A stretch of DNA of 8,858 nt from Candidatus Bathyarchaeota archaeon (GTDB lineage: Archaea; Thermoproteota; Bathyarchaeia; TCS64). The stretch covers positions 1 to 8,858 of the forward strand of contig DUKA01000086.1 of assembly GCA_013329615.1 (NCBI GenBank). Reading direction: 5' to 3'. Both the position numbers and the translations under genes were made by a program. Shown one piece after another: positions 1 to 4,828 of the stretch (the stretch's first letter is position 1; every line of letters begins with the position of its first letter). The notes below the pieces were generated by a model. The model worked only from the letters and a program-made list of their open reading frames with translations, had not been told where the DNA came from and ran no database searches.

Positions 1-299
1 GGCTTCTCGGACACATCCGCGAATGCAGGGATTGCAGGGACAAACTCGCACTAGTCTTCACTGAGGAGCGTGACCCCGCCGACGAGCTAGAGGAGCTATT
101 CGCAGTCGATCTCCCTGAGAAACTGCTGAACAGCTCGTCCATACTCGACTGCCCCCTAAAAGAGAACTTCACACACGCCGACGAATACATCGCGGCAAGG
201 ATAAAGTGGCGCCTCGATAAGCTACATGATATTATCTCAAACGCGGAGATAGAGCTGAAGCAGCTCAGTGAGAAGATCAGGGAGAAGAAGGAACCTTAG
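1..299 (+). CDS. 3' end of a protein with an HxxxCxxC zinc-type motif (partial)
   Basis: Only the last 98 codons are present. The reading frame begins at base 3 and ends with TAG at 297-299; there is no in-frame start, so the gene begins outside the window. Near the visible N-terminus is HIRECRDCRDKL, an HxxxCxxC arrangement that resembles the zinc-binding motif of zf-HC2 (anti-sigma-like) domains. The final 35 or so residues are charged and heptad-like (a run rich in E, K, L and I), which suggests a C-terminal coiled coil. Archaea lack sigma factors, so an anti-sigma role should not be assumed. The stop overlaps that of the convergent RidA-family gene by a few bases. I do not recognise the full protein; function is unknown. 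Confidence 0.6.
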   Translation, partial: LLGHIRECRDCRDKLALVFTEERDPADELEELFAVDLPEKLLNSSSILDCPLKENFTHADEYIAARIKWRLDKLHDIISNAEIELKQLSEKIREKKEP

Positions 300-748
300 T
301 CTTTTAGCTCGACGACCATCCACGCCTCGACGGCTATCCAGCCGGGGAAGTGGATAGGCAACGCTGCGCGCGCGGGCTTGCCCGCCGGGTCGCCCCATAG
401 ATTTACTAGCAGATCGGTGAACCCGTTCAGCACCTTGGGTTGATCCATGAAGCCCTCTTCGCTGTTCACGAAGCCTATGACCTGCAGGACCTGCTTGATC
501 CTGTCGAGGCTCCCTAATTGCCTCTTGAGCTGAGCGAGGCAGTTGAGGCCGACCTCCTGTGAGGCTTTGTAGCCTTCCTCGATGGTGAGGTCCTTTCCCA
601 CCATCCCCCTCTTCGTGGTGGCGAACGGTCCCTGGCCGCAGCTGAAGGCGATGCTGTCGGTGAATTTTGCGCCTATGTAGTTGCCCTTGTAGTTGGGCGG
701 TGAGGGCAGTTCTAGTCCCATTTTCTTTAGTTTCTCTTCTATGGACAT
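296..748 (-). CDS. RidA (YjgF/YER057c/UK114) family protein
   Basis: A 150-residue protein of the RidA superfamily, whose best-studied members hydrolyse reactive enamine/imine intermediates formed by PLP-dependent enzymes in the cytoplasm. Visible support: a GNYIGAK...SCGQGPF beta-hairpin region (about residues 22-42), a helix with GLNCLAQLK (67-75), LDRIKQVLQVIGFVNS (81-96), and a C-terminal ARAAL...VEAWMVVEL segment. R127 and E141 occupy the positions of the conserved substrate-binding Arg and Glu of E. coli RidA (R105/E120). At 150 residues it is somewhat longer than the usual 125-130, because of about 20 extra N-terminal residues; it resembles the RutC/YjgH-like branches, and exact substrate is unknown. 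The open frame extends much further upstream, but ATG at 748 was chosen because a TATA-like ATTAAA lies about 27 nt upstream and family homology begins just after it. It diverges from the MFS gene. Confidence 0.85.
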   Translation of the reverse strand: MSIEEKLKKMGLELPSPPNYKGNYIGAKFTDSIAFSCGQGPFATTKRGMVGKDLTIEEGYKASQEVGLNCLAQLKRQLGSLDRIKQVLQVIGFVNSEEGFMDQPKVLNGFTDLLVNLWGDPAGKPARAALPIHFPGWIAVEAWMVVELKD

Positions 749-770
749 GGCACTATGTGGGGGAGCGCCG

Positions 771-780
771 GCTTTAATGG
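771..780 (-). promoter_or_regulatory. TATA box of the RidA-family gene
   Basis: On the minus strand the bases read CCATTAAAGC; the box centre is about 27 nt from the ATG at 748. No ribosome binding site lies between, so the transcript is probably leaderless. This spacing recurs at other genes in the window. Confidence 0.6.
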
Positions 781-805
781 TTGCTGGGTTGTGGGGTCCC
801 TGATA

Positions 806-816
806 CTCTTTTATCG
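806..816 (+). promoter_or_regulatory. TATA box of the MFS gene
   Basis: CTCTTTTATCG with TTTTAT centred about 27 nt upstream of the ATG at 839. No Shine-Dalgarno sequence is seen, so a leaderless transcript is likely. It shares a 90-bp intergenic region with the divergent RidA promoter, so the two genes could be co-regulated. Confidence 0.6.
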
Positions 817-838
817 GTGGCTCGTGCCCCTGTGAGTC

Positions 839-2056
839 ATGGCTCCGGGCATCGTTGAGAAGGGGATCAACTTCGTCAGAAAGCAGCAGAGCCCCTTCAA
901 GGTCAACATGGCGAAGAACATCGTCCAGAACTTCAGCCTGGGGCTCACGCAGCAGTACCAATCGATATACATCACCGCCCTCGGCGCCACGGCGCTGGAG
1001 CTGGGATACGTCGCCAGTATCGGCGGAATCGCCTTCGCCCTGATCACGCTCCCCATCGGGATACTCGCCGACAAGTACGGGATCAGGCGGATACTGATGG
1101 CGGCGCTCCTGATAATGGCTGGGGGCTATGCGGTGCTCGGCTCGGCGACGAACTGGGAGATGACAGCCGCCGCGTTGATACTCACGACGATAGCTTGGGA
1201 GATGACGATGAACGTCTGCCCGATGATCTGTGGCGCGAGCCTGCAGAGCTTCGAACGTGTGACCGGGATGCAGCTCTGTGATACCGTCGCCGCTCTTCCC
1301 CGACTGTTCGCCCCCCTCGTCGCGGCGTTCCTCATCATACAGTTTGGGGGGCTCACCGTAGAGGGTATACGCCCCCTTTACTGGATCGAAGTCGGCGGCA
1401 TCCTCATCTCCTTCGGGATCGTGTGGAGGTTCTTCACGAATCCGCCAAGTGTCTCGGGGAGCAGGGGAATCACAATCAGCAAGGGCGTAGGGCGCGTCTT
1501 CAAGGAGGGCATCCACGTCAAGAGGTGGCTCGCCTACGTCCTCGCGAACATGCTCCCGAACTACATGGCGATCTATATTCCCCTCTACGCGAAGACCATG
1601 CGTGGAGCCGACCCATACAGCCTCGGGCTCATGGACGCTGTCTACTGGCTTATAGTCGTCCTCTTCGCGATGCCGGTCGGGCTCTCCGCCGACAGGTTCG
1701 GGAGGAAGAACCTGATAATGCTCATGTGCCCACTCTACGCCGTCGGACTCATGGTCCTCGCCTACGTCCCCGGCGACATGACCCTGATCGCCGTAGGTTT
1801 CCTAACAGGATTCATACAGCTCGCGGGTGTGACAAGCGGCTCCATCTCCGTCGAACTCGTGCCGAAGGAGCTGCTCGGCTCATGGTACGGCATAATCGGG
1901 ATGGCGAGGAGCCTATCGAGCATCGTCTCGCCCCTCATAGGCGGCATCATCTGGAACAGCCTCGGCCCCATCTACGTCCTCTACTTCCTAGCCATCACGC
2001 AGATCTTGAAGCTCGGGATTCTGTGGACGATGCCGAAGTCAACCAAGTACAGTTAG
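839..2056 (+). CDS. Major facilitator superfamily (MFS) transporter
   Basis: A 405-residue integral membrane protein, the usual length for a 12-helix MFS permease moving a small solute by facilitated diffusion or ion coupling. Two copies of MFS motif A lie in the loops after helices 2 and 8: GILADKYGIRR (residues 74-84) and GLSADRFGRK (281-290). The hydrophobic segments are arranged in two halves, joined by a polar stretch around 201-228 containing SGSRGITISKGVGRVFKEG. The N-terminal 25 residues are basic and cytoplasmic in character. Substrate cannot be read from the sequence; the neighbouring RidA-family gene hints only loosely at amino-acid or nitrogen metabolism. The start is fixed by the TATA box about 27 nt upstream. 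Confidence 0.9.
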   Translation: MAPGIVEKGINFVRKQQSPFKVNMAKNIVQNFSLGLTQQYQSIYITALGATALELGYVASIGGIAFALITLPIGILADKYGIRRILMAALLIMAGGYAVLGSATNWEMTAAALILTTIAWEMTMNVCPMICGASLQSFERVTGMQLCDTVAALPRLFAPLVAAFLIIQFGGLTVEGIRPLYWIEVGGILISFGIVWRFFTNPPSVSGSRGITISKGVGRVFKEGIHVKRWLAYVLANMLPNYMAIYIPLYAKTMRGADPYSLGLMDAVYWLIVVLFAMPVGLSADRFGRKNLIMLMCPLYAVGLMVLAYVPGDMTLIAVGFLTGFIQLAGVTSGSISVELVPKELLGSWYGIIGMARSLSSIVSPLIGGIIWNSLGPIYVLYFLAITQILKLGILWTMPKSTKYS

Positions 2057-2085
2057 AAGACGATTGGTTTTTAATAAAATGGAGG

Positions 2086-2217
2086 TGCCCAAGCATTTCT
2101 CCTCTTTCCGGTGAGGTCTCTCGGAGCCTAAGCCCCATGAGCCTTTAGGCCCACCGTTCCGAGTCAGCATCGGGATTCTTCGCGCCTTTTCGATCCCCGG
2201 TCGCTGTTGCTTGGGCA
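2086..2217 (-). ncRNA. Candidate structured non-coding RNA, about 132 nt, family unknown
   Basis: The two ends form a perfect 10-bp stem (TGCCCAAGCA with TGCTTGGGCA). Reading the minus strand inward, three further helices fit. The first has CAGC/GCTG plus GGGAT/ATCCC. The second has CTCGGA/TCCGAG stacked on GCCTAA/TTAGGC with a seven-base bulge, ACGGTGG. The third is a small CCTC/GAGG hairpin. CGGTG in the bulge can pair with CACCG in the third hairpin loop, a possible pseudoknot. The minus strand is preferred because AGTAAATACTT (2247-2237) is a TATA-like box about 27 nt before the outer stem, preceded by an A-rich BRE-like stretch, and because a T-rich run (ATTTTATT) follows the 3' end. It lies convergent to the MFS gene. 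The sequence matches no RNA family I recognise; pairing was done by eye. Confidence 0.5.
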
Positions 2218-2225
2218 GACTTAAC

Positions 2226-2261
2226 ATGTGTATGTAAAGTATTTACTGTTTTGATACACGT
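2226..2261. repeat. Nested AT-rich inverted repeat
   Basis: Outer arms GTGTAT (2228-2233) and ATACAC (2254-2259), extendable to CATGTGTAT/ATACACGTG with one mismatch, surround inner arms GTAAA and TTTAC (2234-2238 and 2242-2246). It overlaps the proposed ncRNA promoter and could be an operator. Confidence 0.5.
2235..2250 (-). promoter_or_regulatory. TATA box of the candidate ncRNA, inside a small dyad
   Basis: Minus strand AGTAAATACTTTA gives a box centred at about 2241-2243, placing a start site near 2214-2217, the first base of the outer stem. The same bases form the dyad GTAAA-GTA-TTTAC (2234-2246). Confidence 0.4.
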
Positions 2262-2314
2262 GGGAGGCAATGTGGAGGGTAGGAGGGTGTGCAACCACCC
2301 CATTATTGCCACGT
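2258..2314 (+). repeat. Hairpin with bulged stem and G-rich 5' side
   Basis: ACGT (2258-2261) and GGCAAT (2266-2271) pair with ATTGCC (2305-2310) and ACGT (2311-2314), leaving a four-base bulge, GGGA. A terminal GGGTG/CACCC helix (2285-2289/2296-2300) closes a six-base loop. The 3' arm overlaps the first arm of the next inverted repeat, so the two structures would exclude each other in RNA. Confidence 0.45.
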
Positions 2315-2417
2315 CGATATTAAGAACGTCTCACTACTTTCAAACAATACCCGATTTACGCCCTCCGTTTAAACATGAAAGCGTCTGGAAGCGGGTTTTT
2401 ACAGCTTAATATCGACG
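2312..2417. repeat. 13-bp perfect inverted repeat, 80-nt spacer
   Basis: CGTCGATATTAAG at 2312-2324 and its exact reverse complement CTTAATATCGACG at 2405-2417. A shorter pair, ACCCG/CGGGT, lies inside. Each arm contains TTAATAT, read outward, so the arms may be a pair of divergent TATA boxes. The right-hand one would start transcription near 2436 and serve the nuclease gene; the left-hand one would start minus-strand transcription near 2292. No target-site duplication flanks the arms. Confidence 0.7.
2405..2413 (+). promoter_or_regulatory. Possible TATA box of the nuclease gene
   Basis: CTTAATATC would place a start site near 2436, giving a leader of roughly 150 nt before the TTG at 2584. 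A second, weaker candidate is TTATTTTC around 2446-2453, which would give a leader of about 107 nt. Confidence 0.35.
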
Positions 2418-2501
2418 CTTTTTCCTCCCCGTGGTGTGGCAAGCGTTATTTTCTCTGCTTCTTCATTCTACCTAAGGCGGGAGGATAATCCACTCTGCTC
2501 C

Positions 2502-2546
2502 GGAGCGAGATCCCCCAGCGTCCGTTTGCGTCCACGATCTCGCCCC
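2502..2546 (+). promoter_or_regulatory. Leader hairpin upstream of the nuclease gene
   Basis: GGAGCGAGATC (2502-2512) pairs with GATCTCGCCCC (2536-2546) with a single A-C mismatch; the 23-nt loop contains GCGTCC twice. It sits 37 nt before the proposed TTG start and could influence its translation or mRNA stability. No riboswitch family is recognised. Confidence 0.4.
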
Positions 2547-2583
2547 TTTCGCGCATCCCCTCGCCGCATTCGGGGGTTTCTGC

Positions 2584-3075
2584 TTGAAGATCCTCAGAGA
2601 CGACCTTGGGTTCGTGATTCGTGGGGAGAGGTTCGTCAGTTATCAGGAGGTCCAGTGTTTCCGGTATCTGCAGTGGCTCGGTTTGTCTCTCGATGAGATG
2701 GGGCACGAGCACCAGGTGGGGCGCTGGAGCTTCGACTTCTTCCCCCGGGAGAAGGTGTTCTGGGAGCACCACCCCATCGGGATGAAGAGTGGCGAGGACC
2801 TCTACAAGTACGGGAAGCGGCGGAGGCTCACACTGAACGCCTTCGGCTACTCCAAGGCACCCCTCGTCGTCTCGGACGTCATGTTCAAGGACCAGTGGGA
2901 GGTCTGCGACATGATGAACGACTACGAGATCGACTTCAAGGAGGGGAGGGTCAAGGGTGACCCCACCATCTGCTTCGTCCGTGACTACAGTAGAGACTGG
3001 GAGGCGGTGACAGGAGTCGAGTTTACACGGGACAGCATCGACGCGGGGGCGCCACTTATCTTCGCTGGCGAATAA
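2584..3075 (+). CDS. Putative stand-alone PD-(D/E)XK-fold nuclease
   Basis: A 163-residue protein with no signal peptide or membrane segment. An SYQEVQCFRYLQWLGLS helix (residues 19-35) precedes WSFDFFPREKVFWEHHPIG (48-66). This recalls the nuclease pattern in which a helix Glu (E22) is followed by an Asp (D51) and an E-x-H/K strand (E61-H62-H63), as in the 'PDF...YWEHLG' type of restriction-endonuclease-like domain. A Lys/Arg-rich stretch (YGKRRR, 76-81) and a hydrophobic strand PLVVSDV (93-99) follow, in the order expected of the fold. This assignment is by motif only; a catalytically dead or unrelated protein is possible. The start is TTG, the only canonical start in the open frame (in-frame stop at 2473-2475), with no evident ribosome binding site, so the true N-terminus is uncertain. 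It has its own promoter region and is not clearly in an operon with Alba. Confidence 0.6.
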   Translation: MKILRDDLGFVIRGERFVSYQEVQCFRYLQWLGLSLDEMGHEHQVGRWSFDFFPREKVFWEHHPIGMKSGEDLYKYGKRRRLTLNAFGYSKAPLVVSDVMFKDQWEVCDMMNDYEIDFKEGRVKGDPTICFVRDYSRDWEAVTGVEFTRDSIDAGAPLIFAGE

Positions 3076-3159
3076 GGGCAGCTACGTCAGGATATTTCAG
3101 GTAAAAGCACTTTTCCTAATTCACCAGTCTTCCTTTGCACATCCGCGGGTGACTCTATA

Positions 3160-3169
3160 CTTTTTTAAG
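3160..3169 (+). promoter_or_regulatory. TATA box of alba
   Basis: CTTTTTTAAG, with the T/A junction at about 3166. The spacing seen elsewhere in the window predicts a start site near 3193, just before the ATG at 3197. Confidence 0.6.
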
Positions 3170-3196
3170 CTATGCAACCACGTTTACATGATCCAC

Positions 3197-3526
3197 ATGA
3201 CAGAGGACAGCATCATCTACATCGGCAGCAAGCCAGTAATGACGTACGTAATGGCAGTTCTGACGGCTTTCAACCAAAAGGGCGCAGACGGCATCGTCCT
3301 CAAGGCGAGAGGCCAAGCAATCAGTACAGCGGTTGATGTCGCCGAGGTTTGCAGAAACAGATTCCTATCAGGTGTTACCAAGCCCGAGATCGAGATTGGG
3401 ACAGAAGAACTCGAGGGACAGGACGGCGGTAAGAGAAACGTCTCCACCATCGCCATAAGCATCAGAAAGGAAGAGGACACTGAGGTAAAGAAGACCCCCA
3501 AGAAGAAGAAGGAAGAGGAAGAATAA
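3197..3526 (+). CDS. albA: Alba-family nucleic-acid-binding chromatin protein
   Basis: A 109-residue member of the Alba family, the small dimeric proteins that coat archaeal DNA and also bind RNA. The family core is clear: IIYIGSKPVMTYVMAVLTAFNQ at the N-terminus with the conserved Lys of GSKPVM (the lysine acetylated in Sulfolobus Alba); KARGQAISTAVDVAEVCRNRFL in the middle; and IGTEELEG...NVSTIAISI near the C-terminus. An extra tail of about 20 residues, made mostly of Lys and Glu, follows the core and is not part of usual Alba. ATG at 3197 is chosen over GTG 3149 and ATG 3188: known Alba proteins begin a few residues before the YIGSKPVM motif, and the TATA box predicts a start site near 3193. 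It converges on the archaeosortase gene across a shared terminator hairpin. Confidence 0.93.
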   Translation: MTEDSIIYIGSKPVMTYVMAVLTAFNQKGADGIVLKARGQAISTAVDVAEVCRNRFLSGVTKPEIEIGTEELEGQDGGKRNVSTIAISIRKEEDTEVKKTPKKKKEEEE

Positions 3527-3548
3527 GCGCCTCAATACTCCGCTTATT
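3522..3548. terminator. Bidirectional terminator hairpin between alba and the archaeosortase
   Basis: AATAAGCG (3522-3529) pairs perfectly with CGCTTATT (3541-3548) around an 11-nt loop; one further G-U pair is possible in the plus-strand RNA. The TAA of alba lies in the left arm, and the archaeosortase stop (TGA, 3551-3549) follows the right arm directly. T-rich bases occur on the outgoing side in each direction. Confidence 0.6.
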
Positions 3549-4178
3549 TCACTTCTCCGAATTAATATCCGCTTCATTTCCTCTGTGGGGTTCAGTTTCA
3601 CCCTTCTTCACGGAGCCCGCGAGTCCATCCATGATGCCCAGCAGGGTTTCCGATAACTCGGGGGTCGCCCACCTGCTCACCGCGAGCACGGTTATGGCTG
3701 TCCCGATGATGCCGAAAGCGAAGCTGATGGGGTAGTGGAAGGTCTCCAAGGTTCTCTCGGCGACCAGGGTGAATGGCCAGGTATCGTATGCTGTTAAGTA
3801 GACGGTGAGGGCTATTCGGGGGATGTTGAGGGCGAATAGCAGTAGCCCAGCGAGGGAGATGCCCTTCAGGCGCTTGGCCCAGCTCGCCCTGAGGGGGAGT
3901 ATGAGCCCCGCCATGACGCCGAGGACGTTAAGGGCGGTGCATTCGCGGATTATGGAGACCGTGACCGTGTCCTGTCCGAATAGGGTCAACGTCGTGATTC
4001 CGCTAGATTGCGACCAATCGACGGCGTGTCCGATGAGTGAGAGTGCCCACGCGGAGGTCTGGGCTGTGAGCGCCTCGACGACCTCGGAGGGGATGAAGTT
4101 GAAGAGCCATGAGATGATGGCGAACGCCGCGATGTAGGTGGCGACGTATCTGAGGGTGAGGCGCTTCGCCGTCATCAT
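3549..4178 (-). CDS. Archaeosortase/exosortase family transpeptidase
   Basis: A 209-residue multi-pass membrane protein of the exosortase/archaeosortase family, enzymes that cleave a C-terminal sorting tail from secreted proteins and attach the protein to a membrane lipid. The three family hallmark residues are in order: C80 in RECTALNVLGV, R121 in NIPRIALTVYL, and H148 in FHYPISFAFGI. Hydrophobic segments appear at about 12-28, 44-52, 84-97, 107-130 and 149-167. The length matches the short single-domain archaeosortases. The subclass (ArtA to ArtE or other) cannot be fixed by eye. Met1 and Met2 are adjacent ATGs; a TTATA box lies 25-29 nt upstream, so either may be used. The gene immediately upstream, 36 bp away on the same strand, encodes a secreted protein with a matching C-terminal tail, its likely substrate. 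The C-terminal 30 residues are hydrophilic. Confidence 0.88.
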   Translation of the reverse strand: MMTAKRLTLRYVATYIAAFAIISWLFNFIPSEVVEALTAQTSAWALSLIGHAVDWSQSSGITTLTLFGQDTVTVSIIRECTALNVLGVMAGLILPLRASWAKRLKGISLAGLLLFALNIPRIALTVYLTAYDTWPFTLVAERTLETFHYPISFAFGIIGTAITVLAVSRWATPELSETLLGIMDGLAGSVKKGETEPHRGNEADINSEK

Positions 4179-4198
4179 GTTAGGCTGTGTACTTTCCG

Positions 4199-4207
4199 GG
4201 TATAAGG
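4199..4207 (-). promoter_or_regulatory. TATA box of the archaeosortase
   Basis: Minus strand CCTTATACC centred near 4203, 25-29 nt upstream of the twin ATG codons. This suggests that the gene has its own leaderless transcript as well as possible read-through from the upstream gene. Confidence 0.5.
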
Positions 4208-4214
4208 TTGGGGG

Positions 4215-4670
4215 CTAGCGCCGCCGCCAGATGGCTGCGGCTGCTAGTGTCCCGAGTGCTACGGCTGCGAGGGGGTACGCAGGTATCCCGGTGCTGGTTC
4301 CACCGTCTCCGCTTGTGCCCGACTCTGAGAACCATGCGCTGGCGCCGTGCAGGTTGCACGTTGCGCGTGCCCTGATGGTCCTCGGGCTTGTGGTGCCTAT
4401 GTTGATGGTGTACGTCGCCTCGACCGAGGACGCCCTGACTAGGTCGGTTTGCGTCTTTGTCGCTCCGTCTAGTTCGAGGGTTATCTGGGTTATGTAGTGG
4501 TTGGTTGTCGGGTCGGCGTGGCGTATCTTCACGTCTACGAGTATGTTACCGGAAGCGTCGGTTCTGCGGGTGATTGTGAGCACCGTCGGGACGTCGGCGT
4601 TGACCGTTGTGGATGCGAGGGTCGATATGGAGAGTAGGATGAGGGTTAGGAGTGAGATTATTTTATTCAT
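4215..4670 (-). CDS. Secreted superoxide-reductase-like protein with archaeosortase sorting tail
   Basis: A 151-residue exported protein. Residues 1-25 form a signal peptide (MNK start, Leu/Ile-rich core, likely cleavage after VNA). The body resembles the desulfoferrodoxin/neelaredoxin (superoxide reductase) iron-binding domain: KIRHADPTTNHYITQITLEL (48-67) supplies H51 and H58, and ATCNLHGASAW (103-113) supplies C105 and H108, the C-x-x-H pair that in superoxide reductase holds the Fe centre. The first His ligand of the family (HVP in desulfoferrodoxin) appears as D26 (DVP), and the H-to-H spacing is seven rather than six. A Gly/Ser/Thr linker (117-127) leads to GIPAYP, a hydrophobic helix and a final WRRR, the three-part archaeosortase tail. 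It is probably cleaved and lipid-anchored outside the cell by the adjacent archaeosortase. Superoxide reduction is not assured; a metal or redox role is inferred. Confidence 0.75.
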   Translation of the reverse strand: MNKIISLLTLILLSISTLASTTVNADVPTVLTITRRTDASGNILVDVKIRHADPTTNHYITQITLELDGATKTQTDLVRASSVEATYTINIGTTSPRTIRARATCNLHGASAWFSESGTSGDGGTSTGIPAYPLAAVALGTLAAAAIWRRR

Positions 4671-4690
4671 GATCGTATGTGTGGAACCGT

Positions 4691-4700
4691 TTTATTTTAA
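4691..4700 (-). promoter_or_regulatory. TATA box of the secreted SOR-like gene
   Basis: Minus strand TTAAAATAAA, centred about 26 nt upstream of the ATG at 4670; no ribosome binding site is seen, consistent with leaderless transcription. Confidence 0.6.
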
Positions 4701-4742
4701 TCTGAAGACAAGCGTGAGTGACCCACGTAAAACCATAGTACG

Positions 4743-4766
4743 TATGAATATGGAAATTCATATATG
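4743..4766 (+). promoter_or_regulatory. Promoter of the radical SAM operon with overlapping dyad
   Basis: GGAAATT (BRE-like) followed by CATATATG gives a TATA box centred near 4762 and a predicted start site near 4790, hence a leader of about 39 nt, unlike the leaderless neighbours. TATGAAT (4743-4749) and ATTCATA (4756-4762) form a 7-bp perfect inverted repeat with a 6-bp spacer that covers the BRE/TATA region, a plausible operator site. GAACGTTC (4801-4808), a perfect palindrome, lies in the leader. Confidence 0.5.
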
Positions 4767-4828
4767 CGCGTCGTAACTTTCAGAGATGTTCGCGCGGCTT
4801 GAACGTTCCACGCGCATCGGATTGATGG

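Larger units (their letters stand above)
2057..2583. other. 527-bp region without a convincing protein gene, dense in inverted repeats
   Basis: No open frame here looks protein-like; those that exist are rich in Arg, Pro and Ser and are frame shadows. Instead there are five dyads in a row: a 10-bp pair enclosing 2086-2217, a nested AT-rich pair at 2226-2261, a hairpin at 2258-2314, a 13-bp perfect pair at 2312-2324/2405-2417, and an 11-bp pair with one mismatch at 2502-2546. I see no tRNA, no conserved RNase P or SRP RNA motifs, and no ordered short repeats of CRISPR type. The right part (from about 2436 on) is probably the 5' leader of the nuclease gene. Confidence 0.6.

Noticed and set aside
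749..1516. Long upstream extension of the RidA reading frame on the minus strand
   Set aside because: The extension is antisense to the MFS gene, has a charged low-complexity composition, and lies upstream of the TATA box.
2086..2217. Plus-strand resemblance to 5S rRNA (closing stem, TCGGAGCCTAAGCCC)
   Set aside because: The strongly conserved 5S loop sequences around CCGAAC and the loop E region are missing, and the 3' half is too long. The similarity is short and probably chance.
2068..2217. Plus-strand version of the structured RNA, using the TTTTTAATAAAAT box at 2068-2080
   Set aside because: That box predicts a start near 2095-2100, which would cut off the 5' arm of the closing stem, and no T-rich run follows on the plus strand.
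2262..2287. G-quadruplex in the G-rich run
   Set aside because: Only three GGG tracts are present; a two-tier quadruplex is possible but cannot be told from ordinary G-rich sequence by eye.
2312..2417. Inverted repeat as a miniature transposable element
   Set aside because: No target-site duplication flanks the arms and no transposase gene is present; only one copy is in the window.
2436..2696. GTG-started frame of 86 codons placed 27 nt after a TATA-like box
   Set aside because: The product is Arg/Pro/Ser-rich like a frame shadow and overlaps the far more protein-like nuclease frame by 113 nt; only the GTG spacing speaks for it.
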